Notes: generated by a model not told the origin, from the letters alone. DNA of 64,000 nucleotides from Takakia lepidozioides (GCA_030704615.1 CM060731.1:86532756-86596755), one strand, 5' to 3'. Numbered from the stretch's first letter, positions 9,965 through 21,128 are shown. A program made the numbers and translations.

Positions 9965-11057
9965 TGTCAAGCGGCTTTTACTCACCCATCCCTTTGCTAT
10001 CCGAGGTGGGAACTCCAAGATAGAAGAGTTGGATATCTCTAAGCACTCAGCGCGCTCAGAGCAATCAGTCATGACCTACAGCTAGTGAATCATGGTTGTG
10101 TTTCCTGTTTGTATTTCTTCTTGCCTTCATGTTAGCAAATTACCTTGATGTGTATACTGAAGCATCAGATTGCTTCAGTATCTATCAGGTTCCATTCACT
10201 CATCCATTCATTCCACAACTTCACTCAAGTCTCTCTACACAATGTGTTTGTATCGAATAAGTATCATATTTAAGATTTATCAGGTATTAGGCCGAAGCCA
10301 TGGTGTCTCTAATCTGCTCTACAGTATCACTACAGTTTTGCATATAACAAGCATCTACTGATCATTCCTCCTCCTTCACCGTGCTCTCCATCCTTGCTCC
10401 CGTTCTTGCTCTCCGCCTGATCTCCTTCCGTGAATGACCAAGAAGTGCTCTCCGTGAAGTGTCCTCTATGATGCTTGCTTTGTCTTTTATCTACAAGCTG
10501 TTCTAACCGCCTAACTAACTAACTGTCACCTAAGAAGTAAACACGTTTCTTCTGCAGATGTCGTTCCCACACAGTCGTTCCCTGCCAATGATAACCATTT
10601 CTTATGTACGCTGTGACGGGCTGTGCTTAACTGTGTCGGGCTGTGACTGTGTCGAGCTGTGACTGGCTGTGTCGGACTGTGTTGGGCTGTGACTGGCTGT
10701 GTGAAACTGTACAAAGCTGTGTCGGGTTGTGTCGTGCTGTGTCTGGCTGTGCGAAGCTGTGTCGAGCTGCGATAGACTGCGAATAACTGTGATAGGCTGT
10801 GATTGACTGTGACATACTGTGTAAGGCTGTGTCGGGCTGTGTAAGGCTGTGTATGGTTGTGATAGACTATGATAGGCTGTGTACGACTGTGTAAGACTGC
10901 GACTGAGTGTGTAAGCCTGTCTACCACCCTTAAAGCCTGTGCTTGCCACCCCTAAGGCCTCTGTTGGTCTAAGTCTACCATCCGTAAGTCTGCGCAAAAA
11001 TTAAGGGTACCCCACAGAACCCATAAAAGTGTCTAAGTCCCAGACAGCCCTCTAATA
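9965..11057 (-). repeat. 3' LTR of an Athila-like retrotransposon (1093 bp)
   Basis: Read on the minus strand it should start TGTTAGAGGG (here mutated to TATTAGAGGG at 11057) and it ends CTTGACA at 9965. The two parts of this LTR recur separately: 9965-10483 matches 30399-30915, and 10484-11057 matches 15327-15891. A polypurine tract lies directly upstream (11058-11075), which fixes this copy as the 3' LTR. The 5-bp target duplication GGATA follows at 9960-9964. Confidence 0.8.
10612..10920. repeat. Degenerate GGCTGTG minisatellite inside the LTR
   Basis: About 30 copies of GCTGTG separated by 3-5 variable bases (for example GGGCTGTGTCG). The same array occurs in the LTR part at 15450-15760 and, shorter, at 14885-14945. 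Open frames through it read HSxTQ repeats and are by-products. Confidence 0.9.
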
Positions 11058-11075
11058 TTATCCCTCCCCCTCTCA
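11058..11075 (-). promoter_or_regulatory. Polypurine tract (PPT)
   Basis: On the minus strand GAGAGGGGGAGGGATAA sits immediately before the 3' LTR start. This is the expected plus-strand priming site for LTR retrotransposon replication. Confidence 0.7.
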
Positions 11076-11278
11076 AAAGCCGTGTCCTCACAGTTTACTG
11101 TTTAGGATCAGCAAACCGTTGTGAGCGAGCATCTTTTTGTCGGAGAGTTTCTTGAAGGGCTCTGTGTGCGAGGTCGAGCCCTGTCACTGGCTGATCGAGA
11201 TGAGTGATGACTAGCTGGAACTGCCAACCCTGTGTTAGCTTGAGAAAAAGGTAAATGTTGTGGTATAGGAGATCCCCG

Positions 11279-13619
11279 TCATCTTTTTTCCGCCATTGCT
11301 AATTCATACTCCTCCACCATGTCAAAATCGCCCTCCACTGAACCAGTAGTATCAGAATCATCTTCCCCCCTAAGGTGTTTCAGTGGCCGAACTTTAAGTT
11401 GCTCCTCAGGAATCCTGCGTGGCATACAGTGTTGGCCCACCATGTTGGGAAGCTTAAACTGTACTACTTGCTTTAATCGCCTACAAGCAAAATGAGTGTA
11501 CTCCCTGAACTCCTTGGCCGTATAGATAAGAGGTGTTCCAATGACTTTGGAATAGTGTAAGTATTTCCAGGCTTCATGTCCCTTATAGAAAATATCATCA
11601 GGGCCCAATTTCTCTGTGGCCTGCATGATGCTGACCCTGAGTGGGGTCTGGAGAAAGGACTGATCAAGATTTATCAGGTGGCCTGTAGGGGAAGAGCCCC
11701 CCCCCCCCCCCCCCGAGTGCTCTTATAATCCGTGCTCACAGTCATGAAGAATTCCATCATGGCTTCCTAAGTTGTTCCAAGCCAAATTAAACCATGAACA
11801 AAGCTGGGAATCCTTCTGCATCATGACTTTTGCATCATACAGATACAGATGGGGTGGAATTGAAGGTAAGACCCAATGATCCCCACTGGAATAACTCAGA
11901 AATTGTGATTGCATCTTCTGCTGCTCAATGTTGATAACGTGCAATGAAACAAGCAACATAGTATAATCCACAGCCCATGACAATACTAGATACTTCCTTG
12001 GTCTTGGTGGAGACGTACCCATGAACAACCTGGAAGGCAATTAATTCCTTCAACATGGTGCCTGCCTCAGACCAGTACCTTGCAAAATGATGATCCTCAA
12101 TGGGTCGATTGTTCGGAAGAACCTTAGTCCGAGTTGCCACTGGCAACCAAATGCGCATGATTTGATAATAATGTACCAAAGACTGTGGAGGACTGAATTC
12201 CTTCCAAGCCAAATCCATCACAATGGGAATTTGGTTGAAGGGCATAATCATAGCCCGATTGTACTCCAGTGCAGCAGGAGTCCTAGGTGGGTTAAAAGCA
12301 GCATCCCCCCAAACCTCAGATTGTGGCTTTGCCATGGTATCAACAAGGTCATCCACCCGCACAACCACTTGCTGTGGGGGCTGTGACATTGCCATCATTG
12401 TCCCTCCTACTATCGGCAACCCCTGCACCTCCTGTGAAGAAGACTGAAAAATCAGAGTCCTGGCATGCAAATAAGTAGCCACCAGCTGCTCCTTAGGAAC
12501 AAAGACTCTTTTGTCAATATTGGAACTCAGGTCATCCACTTGAGTCTGCAGCCCTTCCACATCATCCTATAACTCTGCTATCCTACTATAGACATTGTCT
12601 ATAGTAGTTGTGGCAATGTTCTGCATCTGCAACCTGAGATCATTCATCTCCCCCTGAGTGAGCTTTCGTGGTGCCTTCCCTTCCACCGACCCTTGTGTTA
12701 ACCATACTTGCATAAGATGATTATCCACCAAGTCTTGTGTAGCACCCCTAAGAGCCTGCTCCTCCTTGAGTTTGTACACATCTAACTGCTGCTGTAAAGC
12801 CTCCATGCGCTTTGCATGAGGTTCAACCAAGGCCGCATAGGCAGCAGCCAGATTATTGGCTTCCTTCCAAGTCTTGTTAGCCACAGAGAGTTCATTCTTT
12901 TGGCCCATGAGTGTTTGCTGCAACTTCAGGATGTACCTTTCCTTCTCAGCCTCAACCTGACTGTTTTGTTGGAAAGTAACCTCATTGCGACAGAACCACC
13001 TGATCCTCCACAGGTGCTGCAGTGCCCTGACAGTCTACTCCTGGAACCTCTGCCACAGGTTCGGGTATCACATGCACAGCAGGGACTTGCTTGGACAAAC
13101 TTTGCATCTTGGGTACCACTGGTTCCCTGACCAAGCCAGAGTTTTCATAGAGAAGGTCACCCTTCTCAATTTCTGCCACTACCTGCTCTGTAGTGGGAAT
13201 GTCCAACCCTTCTCCTTCCACAGCAATAGGCTCTAGTGTAACAACATGGACTAACTGAGTGACCCCTGGAACAATTGAGTCATCTAACTGTGGTGGTTGT
13301 GGTATCGAGGTGACTTCTTCCTCCCTCTCCAAAGGCGGTGCTTCCAGCAATAACAGCCCCCTGTGCTGCTGCTCCTCATCCTGCACAATCGCTATGGAAA
13401 CATCATCTTGTGGTTTCCTTGAAGCTAGTGGATCTGCCACAGTCGTATCCCGCTTTTGCCTCTTGGACTGGTGCTGCCCCTCCATCCACCTTCACCATGT
13501 GAAGAGCCCTGCTCCTCAATTGCAGTGGTTGCTGTCTCAAACACTCCCACCTCTTTGCGTTCTCGCGCATCAAGTATGCAAGAATCAAGGATAATTTGCG
13601 CAATTATTGGGCTAGACAT
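11279..13619 (-). pseudogene. Extra 3' ORF(s) of the Athila-like element, distal part
   Basis: Consecutive minus-strand frames between integrase and PPT in the env-like position. 13485-12982 is Pro/Glu-rich with a KRQKR basic patch. 12923-12567 is coiled coil (LQQQLDVYKLKEEQ). 12560-11925 contains WKEFSPPQSLVHYYQ and RPIEDHHFARYWSEAGTML; 12040-11723 and 11626-11279 continue with SWFNLAWNNLGSHDG and GHEAWKYLHYSKV. Frame breaks show it is no longer translated whole. Athila/Tat elements typically carry an additional ORF here, but I recognise no domain by sequence and no membrane segment typical of a true envelope. Confidence 0.55.
11620..11714 (+). repeat. Inverted gag scrap followed by a run of 18 C
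   Basis: The plus strand reads DPEWGLEKGLIKIYQVACRG, which matches the gag N-terminal region at 30 kb (there on the minus strand). It is about 75 bp, inverted relative to its host element, and ends in a poly-C tract at 11697-11714. Confidence 0.65.
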
Positions 13620-15072
13620 TATGATCGGAGACTTAGCAACAGTGCCCTATAACCGCTTCATCTCTTCCACCAGACCATTGTACATCAACTCTGCCCAAGC
13701 TACATCCTCTCCCCTCAAAGCTTTCAGTATCTCCTCCGTGAATGATCTGCTCAAGTACTATTGGTTCTGTTTCATGGCAAACAGAACGTTCAGTATTTGG
13801 CCAACTTCTCTTAGCCCTAGGTACTCGGCCTTGGTGTAGGTGTATCCTTGAGTCTTAAAGAAACTCCCTTCTTGGAACAAATTCCCTATCTGCAATCTTT
13901 CCCTGTGCTCATCCACATCCACATGACCCGATGGCAAATCAAACAATTGCTGCAAGTACTGGGAGTAATTTCTATATCTACTCCCCTCACCTGGGTAACT
14001 CCTGTCCGAGGCTCAAAGTTCTGAATAAATTGAATCATATACTTCCGATGATGCAAGGACCAGTCTTTGCGTAGCAGCCCTTCCAATCGCAATTCCTTCA
14101 GCAGCTGCACTGCCTGTGATGTAGCAATTGTTTGCTTCTGCCAAATCGTGGTGCTCTTCACCCTGATATCCTCCATTCCCCTAACTCTCTTTACCCCAGA
14201 CAAACAAGAAGGCCTTGTTTGAAACAGCTGTAGGAAAGCTTGTAGGGCATAGAGCATAAAGGTATGGTTGGCACAGAAAGGAACGGGTAAGTGCGTGTAA
14301 GCCTGTGGGGCTTGCAGATAGTGGGTGTCCACCCGTCCGTCCTCTTGTCGAGACGCTGGCTATTCGGAGCAATCCCGACTCTTCCGCTCATAACTCTTCT
14401 TATTTCCTGTTCTTGTTTCTTGGAGGGAACCACCTGCATGAAATTCTCGCTCTTGATTGGCTGTTGCCTCCTTGGGTAACTTCTTAATTTTACCCCCCTC
14501 AGTGGACATTCCCACCTGGAATGTCCACTAGGACAGCACATGTGGCAAAGGTCCCCCTTTGCTGTACACGTAAAGGGTTCCGTTACCTTTGCCCTGGATG
14601 CATTAAAGGGCCCACAATTAGTTTTGGCTGATGTACCGGGTAGGTACTTTGACGGCCCATTTTGTTCTCTTGCATGATGACACCCACTTTTGCAATATAT
14701 GCACCGCGGTGTGCTTCGCCCTCGTGGCCACGTGTTCGATTTTAAACATGCTCCCGTCTTCCCCTGTCCGCGTGGTACATTCTCCGAGTTTGACTTCCAA
14801 ACTGTCTTTTCACTTGCCGGCCACTTTTCTGACGTTAACCCGCGTCCACCTATCACTGACCCTATGGACTGTGCAACCCGCGTAGGCTGTGTTGGGCTGT
14901 GACAGGCTGTGTGATGCTGTGATGGGCTGTGATGACTGTGTGAACACCCGTGTTCTTCGCTCAGGCCATACACATTCGGCTTCACGACAAGTACTTCATG
15001 CTCCGTTGGTGTTACTGGTGTAGGCTGTGATGACATCTGTGTCCCAAGATGCAAATCATGCTGCAATACCAC
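13620..15072 (-). pseudogene. Extra 3' ORF of the Athila-like element, zinc-knuckle part
   Basis: The 15072-14191 frame overlaps the end of integrase by a few codons. It carries two Cys/His clusters, CIYCKSGCHH and CHMCCPSGHSRWEC; the second fits the CX2CX4HX4C knuckle of nucleic-acid-binding Gag proteins. The next frames (14332-13886, 13955-13758) read LRLEGLLRKDWSLHHRKY and YTYTKAEYLGLREVGQIL. A nucleocapsid-like knuckle downstream of integrase is unusual and may reflect recombination between elements. Confidence 0.5.
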
Positions 15073-15326
15073 TGTATCCCTTCAACTTATTGGCATTAAC
15101 TCTTCCAAGCATCTCTTTGTTAATGGTTTGTAACATAGCTGTGTTATTATCATACATCTTCTGTATGACATAAGGTCCTTTCCATGGTGACTTAAGCTTA
15201 GAAGCTTTGATCTTTCCCTTCTTCTGCAACCACAGTACCAAATCGTCCATCTTAAAAGTTTTCAATTTACCTTCATAAAATTGATCCTTCCTCTTCATCT
15301 GAATTCTGGTCATGTTATCTGCTGCA
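15056..15326 (-). pseudogene. Integrase C-terminal (GPY-type) segment
   Basis: Reads MKRKDQFYEGKLKTFKMDD then LVLWLQKKGK and SPWKGPYVIQK. The W-x-GPY signature marks the C-terminal DNA-binding module of Ty3/gypsy integrases. The catalytic core lies beyond a 619-bp intruding segment (15327-15945), and by family length roughly 100 residues between them are missing. Confidence 0.7.
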
Positions 15327-15891
15327 TCTTTTATCTACAAGCTGTTCTAACCGCCTAACTAACTAACTGTCACCTAAGAAGTAAACACGTTTCTTCTGCA
15401 GATGTCGTTCCCACACAGTCGTTCCCTGCCAATGATAACCGTTTCCTATGTACGTTGTGACGGGCTGTGCCTAACTGTGTCGGGCTGTGACTGTGCCGAG
15501 CTCTAACTGGCTGTGTCGGACTGTGTCGGGCTATGACTGGCTGTGTGAAACTGTACGAAGCTGTGTCGGGCTGTGTCGTGCTATGTCTGGCTGTGCGAAG
15601 CTGTGTCGAGCTGCGATAGACTGCGAATAACTGTGATAGACTGTGACAGACTGTGTAAGGCTGTGTCGGGTTGTGTAAGGCTGTGTATGGCTGTGATAGA
15701 CTATGATAGGCTGTGTAGGACTATGTAAGACTGTGACTGAGTGTGCAAGCCTGTCTACCACCCCTAAAGCCTGTGCCTGCCACCCCTAAGGCCTCTGTTG
15801 GTCTAAGTCTACCATCCGTAAGTCTGCGCAAAAATTAAGGGTACCCCACAGAACCCATAAAAGTGTCTAAGTCCCAGACAGCCCTCTAACA
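15327..15891 (-). repeat. 5' half of the Athila-like LTR, displaced
   Basis: 565 bp almost identical to 10484-11057. It keeps the intact terminus (TGTTAGAGGG on the minus strand). Its internal edge, TCTTTTATC at 15327, corresponds exactly to the point where the LTR copy at 30399-30915 stops. The two pieces together make one LTR. Confidence 0.8.
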
Positions 15892-15945
15892 GGATATGCG
15901 CCGGCGGATACACCAGCCCAACCCGCTCGGAGCATCAGCCTCTGC
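15892..15945. repeat. GGATA target duplication plus half GCCGGC-module
   Basis: GGATA (15892-15896) duplicates 9960-9964. It is followed by TGCGCCGGCGGATACACC and CCCGCTCGGAGCATCA, the other half of the module present at 9926-9959. Confidence 0.75.
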
Positions 15946-16420
15946 CTGCCCATTACCCTGTGGGTAATAGGTTGTACTCTTCCTGTGCACAATCATGAAC
16001 TCTTTAGTCAATAGTTCTATGGTCTCATTAATGAAGTGACTTCCCTGGTCACTGATAAATTCCAGGGGACAACCAAATCTTGTGAGTATGTTCTCATACA
16101 AGAACCTTGCTGTGGACTTAGCTGTGTTATCCCTCAGATTTAGCTTCCACCCACTTTGTAGTATAGTCAGTGGTTGTGATTATATACTTGCTGTGTATTT
16201 CTGGCTGGTGGGTTTTTTATTGGTCCAACAAAGTCTAGTCCCAATTCTGAAATGGTTCAGTAGGCATCGTCGGATGCAAAGCCATCTTCCCATATCTTTG
16301 CAAAGGTCCTAGCCTCTGACACTCATCACAACTCTTGCAATACTTGTGTACATTCTTGAACAGAGTAGGCCACCAGTAACCTGCAAGTAATATCTACTGG
16401 TAGTCTCCTCTCCAAAATGA
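15946..16420 (-). pseudogene. Integrase zinc-finger and catalytic-core remnants
   Basis: The region just upstream reads CKSCDECQRLGPLQRYGK, the cysteine half of the HHCC zinc finger (its histidines, EVHKGVVGGHFGEETT, lie at about 16415-16470). 16101-15946 reads FGCPLEFISDQGSHFINETI and STTYYPQGNGQAEA, which carry the second Asp (SDQG) and Glu region of the DDE core. The frame stops abruptly at QAEA, where a foreign segment begins. Stop codons and shifts separate zinc finger and core. Confidence 0.75.
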
Positions 16421-18007
16421 CCTCCAACCACTCCTTTATGAACTTCTTCCAAAACTTTATTTACCTCATGGTGGTACAAGCATCGTTTAAGAACTCCATC
16501 AGGTCCTAGCTTATACAATCTGCCACCTATCATAGTGTAAGGTAAAGCCTTGTTAGTTATTCTCTTCCTCTGTTTCTTCCCATAACTGGGTGGGCACTGA
16601 CCATGAATAAGGTAATATCTAATTGGCCACTGCCAATCTAACCAATCATCTGCACTTCCTTGCACCTCCACTGCAAATAGACTCGCATCAGGTAGTTGGT
16701 CGTCTACTTCAGTGGCGGGCTCTCCTGTTGATAGGCGTGACAAGTGATCTGCCACAAGATGCAAACGGCCAGGCTTGTAAACAACTTCGAATTCAAACTC
16801 GTGCAAGATTATTAACCATCTTGCTATCCTGCCACTTATCAAAGGCTTGTTCACCAGATAAATCAAAGCCTGATGATCCACATAAAACATAAACTTCCTT
16901 CCCAATAGGTAATGCTTGAATTTCTTGACTGCATAAATCATTGCCAATGCTTCTCTTTCAGTGGTGCTATAGTTCCTTTCAGCACTGTTCAATAACCTGC
17001 TAGCATAGTACATAGGTGAATCTATATTTCCTGTGATAATTTGGGCTAACACAGCTCCCAATGCTTCTCCTGAGGCATCACAGTGTACATGAAATACTAC
17101 ATGCCAGTGAGGGTTAATCAGCACAGGTGTAGTTGTTACTGACAATGTAAGTTCCTCAAAAGCCTGTTGACATTCAGCTGTCCATGTAAACACTGCATCC
17201 TTCTTCAGAAGCTTGCTCAAAGGTGCTGCCATCTGTGCATACCGTCTGACAAATCTTCTGTAATAACTGGTTTGTCCAAGGAATCTCCTTAGACTTTTAG
17301 CATTTCCTGGTGGTGGAGATGCTTTAATGGCCTCTGTCTTTCTGGGATCCACAAGCAGTCCCCTCTTACACACAATGTGTCCCAGAAGTACCCTTGAATT
17401 CACACAGAAAGTACACTTTTCTGGATTCAGACCAAGACCTCTCATCTTGCATCTGACCAAGCATAATTCCAACTTCTGCAAGTGCTCATTCTTAATGCTA
17501 TACACACTGAAGTCATCTAAGAACACTTGCATGAAATCATCCAGATACTCCTGGAATGATTCACTTATCACTCTCTGAAAAGTTGCTGGTACATTACAAA
17601 GTCCAAAAGGCATGACTTTGTATGCATAAGCACTCTGTGATGAAAGCTGTATTTCCCTGGTCTTCTTCTGCCACTTGCACTTGGTTATACCCACTGAAGC
17701 CCTCCATGAATGAGTACATCTCATGGCCTGCCACAGTGTCCAGTACCGCTTCTGTGAATGGCAACGGAAATGGATCTTTCTTTGTACAAACATTCAACTT
17801 TTTATAGTTTACACAAACTCTCAGTTTGCCATTCTTCTTGGGGACTATCACAATGGGTGACAACCAAGTTGTATACTCTATTGGGTATATGAACTTAGCC
17901 TCAGCCAACTTCTTGATCTCTTCCCCAACCTTCTGTGCATGGTTGGTCATCATAGCTCCATGCAAATACATCTTTGTATTTGATAAACAGGCTCTTAGCC
18001 TCCTCAA
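16421..18007 (-). pseudogene. Reverse transcriptase and RNase H of the Athila-like element
   Basis: RT reads WLSPIVIVPKKNGKLRVCVN, FPLPFTEAVLDTVAGHEMYS, then in the next frame AYKVMPFGLCNVPATFQRV and the catalytic box VFLDDFSVYS. The FLDDFSVY form is typical of Athila-type Ty3/gypsy RTs. RNase H follows with HCDASGEALGAVLAQ, STTEREALAMIYAVKKF and YVDHQALIYL, then VYKPGRLHLVADHLSRL. A frameshift near 17600-17790 and others interrupt it. Order PR-RT-RH-IN matches Ty3/gypsy. Confidence 0.85.
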
Positions 18008-18692
18008 AGAATTCTAGCTCCAAGTCAGCCCCAACTTTCACCATTTTGGGTTCCTCCTCAGTTCCCACATTCACGTCTCTCACCTGCTCTTTAGCTGTGA
18101 TTGTCCATCCAGCCACTACTTCATCCTGTAAACTCACAGTGGTTGGTTCTTCTAGGATTTCCATTTCTCCCTCTCTCTCTTCATAGAAATGTGGTGGGTA
18201 ACTACTTGTTTCACCCTCAATTGATGTTGCTGTTACTGCGACACAACAAATATCTTTAAAACAACTCAGACCTCCCAGTTGCATTTCTGCAACCTGCTCC
18301 CACTCTGGGTGTGCAGCAAACAAGGTAGCTTCCTGCTCCTCATCGAGTCCTCCCCTCCAGTCATACTCTCTGACTCCACGAGGTCTTCTAGTAGCAGGTA
18401 GCCTACTAGATTTCTTAGTGGTGACCTGTATCTTGTGCTTCCCATCATGCACAGTCAATAACTGGGAATTCCAGTCATGGAATACCCTGGCCTATTTCAG
18501 CCATGGTCGACCGAGCAATAAGGAGTAAGCTTCCATGACATCATCCATTTTCAACACAGTCACTATGATCTTAAGAATCATCTCTTGGATCTGTATCTTA
18601 ACTCCTCTTATCAAGCCTAAAGGTTGTACACTCCTTTGATCTGCCATTGTTACTGTAAATGGGGCTGGTTTCATGTTACTCAGACCAAGCTT
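18008..18692 (-). pseudogene. Linker between protease and RT
   Basis: Frames at 18458-18008 and 18674-18492 continue the polyprotein: MADQRSVQPLGLIRGVKIQI and MEAYSLLLGRPWLK are the post-protease strand and helix (LLGRPWL is a hallmark of the retropepsin end in Ty3/gypsy elements). An acidic linker then leads to FEEAKSLFIKYKDVFAWSYD, the usual start of RT. A frameshift and stops are present. Confidence 0.65.
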
Positions 18693-19085
18693 CTACCTTA
18701 ATTGGTTTGTCATAATATTCACTCCCGAACCTCCATCTATCAGTACATTAGTCAAGTCTGTGCTTCCAATTTTCAATTGGATTACTGGCATAGAATCATC
18801 AAAGTCCATGACTGTTTCTCGCCCTTCAGGCCTCACATTATAACTTGTCACCTTGCTGTTCAGGTCTGTGTTCTCTGTCACATGAGCAATATGATTAATT
18901 GCTTGATACAGCCTGTGCCTACAATGAGGTGCCACAACCAATAGCTGTCCAATGGTAATCTCAGCTTTGGTCTGGCATATTACTTCAGTCAGAGTCCCTT
19001 CATTACTTTGCACTTGTGCAGCTTCTTTCTTCACTTCATCTTCACCCTCTCTATCTTCTCTATCAGAGTTAGAAGAATCTTGTGC
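18693..19085 (-). pseudogene. Retropepsin (protease) region
   Basis: Starts GIYAQDSSNSDREDREGEDE and continues to VIQLKIGSTDLTNVLIDGGS and GVNIMT. The DGGSGVN loop corresponds to the D-S/T-G active site of retroviral-type aspartic proteases; here Gly replaces the usual Ser/Thr, as in several plant lineages. The junction at 19085 is with a MULE fragment: the gag expected upstream is found at 27.8-30.3 kb instead. Confidence 0.75.
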
Positions 19086-20270
19086 GTAGATCCCCCTCAC
19101 TCATGCGACGCACAAGATCACACCACTCCCGAGACCAGCAACAGACATCTTGAAAACATGGGGGAGATGAGAAGTCTGCTGGCCTGGAAGGAGATTGCTG
19201 TGAATGAAATGGTATGTACTTAGACGCTTCAACTCCAATATGGACATGATGGAATTGACACGTGCAGATGCGACCTTGTTTTTCACATTGGGGCTACAAA
19301 CATGGGCAAACTCTTCAGGAATATCTTCCAAAGTCTCTCCCTCAAGACGTACTGTCTCTGTGCTATCAGCCACAAAAACTCGATCAATCAAGAGCTCCAA
19401 CACAAATAACCTTAACATGATCTGGAACACCGGACATATTGTAGGTATTGGTCTTGCACCAAGGATGACCATCAAACTTGCGGTTCCATGCCTTGGAGGG
19501 ACTGTGAACCACGGTCCGTACGTAGTTTGACCACGGGGGGGAGTTCGTGGATCACTTTTCCATCAAAAGCTCAAGGAATACACCGAACACGATGCACTGG
19601 AATGTGACTATAGTCCAAGGTAGAAAACTCTCATTTTGATCCATTTCTCCGAGCAGTGGCCAAGATACTCAAAATGGACAACACACCAGAAAGAAATACA
19701 GATGTAGCCTCCCCTGCTAGTCGTGGAGATGAAGATAAACCCTTCGCATATTCGCAACAATCAGACGTGGCGTTGTCCAATGGAGTTTTCCGAGGCTTCA
19801 TGTCGTGAAGCAAGACCGTATGAGTAGATGAGGAAGGTTGAGATCCACAAAATACACTTTAGAAACCTCAACACAATCCAAATTATGAGACCCCAAGCTC
19901 GCCGAATCTGCAACCTCCTCCTTCAATTTACAACTCCCATTTGTTGCAGCTTGTTCATTCTTCCTTGCAATAAAAGGGTGTCTTTCATCATGTGACTGTG
20001 TATAGCTCGTACCTGTGACACGGTACTTGGAGAAGGAAGGTGTCTGGAAACAACTCCATTGCTTTTGGCCATCATTAAAAACTGGAAGCAACACTGTGGA
20101 GGCATCATCATCTCCATCATCCTCCAAAAAAAATGAACCCGGAACAAGTTTGAATCTATTGCATAACCAAGGTTCTGGGATGGGATAATGCACTTGTTTC
20201 CATTGCAAGGATAACGAACCACTTTTGCATCAGGTGGACATGAAAGCAATGCATATTTTGGTGGAGACAT
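19086..20270 (-). pseudogene. MULE-type transposase fragment (copy 3), N-terminal part
   Basis: Minus-strand frames align with the gene at 38504-42003. FKLVPGSFFLEDDG and KYRVTGTSYTQS match its N-terminal domain (FQLQNGSIFLEK, RYRVLGEPRRKS). FDGHPWCKTNTYN matches HDGHPWCRTKTSN. CSPNVKNKVASARVNS, ILELKRLSTYHFI and FKMSVAGLGSGV match the region before the catalytic core. The catalytic core and SWIM finger are absent: the copy is cut at 19085 by retroelement protease. Frames shift several times. Its 5' end faces the 5' exon of copy 2 of the ParB-like gene (21419), the same head-to-head arrangement as at 37.7/38.5 kb. Confidence 0.65.
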
Positions 20271-21060
20271 TTGGCAATGTCCTCAAAGTTTGAGATGAGA
20301 TGCAAACTGAACGAAAGCGCACATCTTGCAAGACCTTACGCAAATACATTAAATGGCTTACATTACTTATGTGTATCATCAATCCAGAAGGTCCAGATTT
20401 TTTGAGACATGTGCTCCATCCATATTACTCTTTGACAGAAACAACTAAATGGACTATCCCCTATTTTAAGACGACGGCGCCGTGTTGAGATCTTAGAATC
20501 CAATGTACTGCTTCTTCTTATGAGCATATGAAACATAAATGCTCTGCATGTTTCCATTTATTATACAGCCAATCGTTGATTAATCGTCCAACTATGAACT
20601 GACACACTAGACGGCACAATTTATTTACAATCAAATCCCATGACATGTATGTTGATTTGTTCTTTGATAACTCATATATGAGTAATGAGTACAAGTATTT
20701 GTGGCGACAATTGACTCTAAAACCAAATAATAAATAAGTGATTTAAGACACCCATAACAAAATGTTCAGTTACTTTATCACTTACTTTATATTGTATTAT
20801 GAAGGCGCCGCCACAAAGTAACATGTCAATCGTACAACCATCTTCTGAGGATCCACGTGTAAACCCATGTAGTCCCATAGTGTAATTGACAAAAATGTCT
20901 TGTTTTAAAACGTGTTTGAAAAAAACCTAGACAAATTGGATTAAAATTTTCAGGCTTGAGTCAAAAAGCAAAAAGCACTAACGCCAGAGTGTATTAAAAA
21001 GGTTCACATTTCAGATTTGGCCAATTTGGCCTTTTTAAGGCCTTAGCCCCCCCTGCTCTC
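20271..21060. other. Intergenic region between divergent MULE fragment and ParB-like copy 2
   Basis: AT-rich, no recognisable gene. It would contain both promoters if the two divergent genes were once active. Confidence 0.4.
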
Positions 21061-21128
21061 TTTGGCGGGCACAGGTTTGAACCCGCAACCTAGTGGAAAA
21101 TACACCACAACCTTACCACCAAGCCATG
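21061..21128 (-). repeat. tRNA-like (SINE-type) segment
   Basis: Minus strand: TGGCTTGGTGGTAAGG fits a Pol III A box and GGTTGCGGGTTCAAACC a B box, about 25 bases apart. Not a full tRNA fold. Confidence 0.5.

Noticed and set aside
10526-10997. Open frames of 131-133 codons rich in HSxTQ
   Set aside because: They read straight through the GGCTGTG minisatellite of an LTR, and different frames give the same kind of peptide.
11279-13619. True retroviral envelope gene in the 3' ORF
   Set aside because: Position is env-like, but no signal peptide, transmembrane segment or glycosylation-rich ectodomain is visible.
21061-21128. A functional tRNA gene
   Set aside because: A- and B-box-like strings are present, but the acceptor and anticodon arms do not pair, so it is better called SINE-like.
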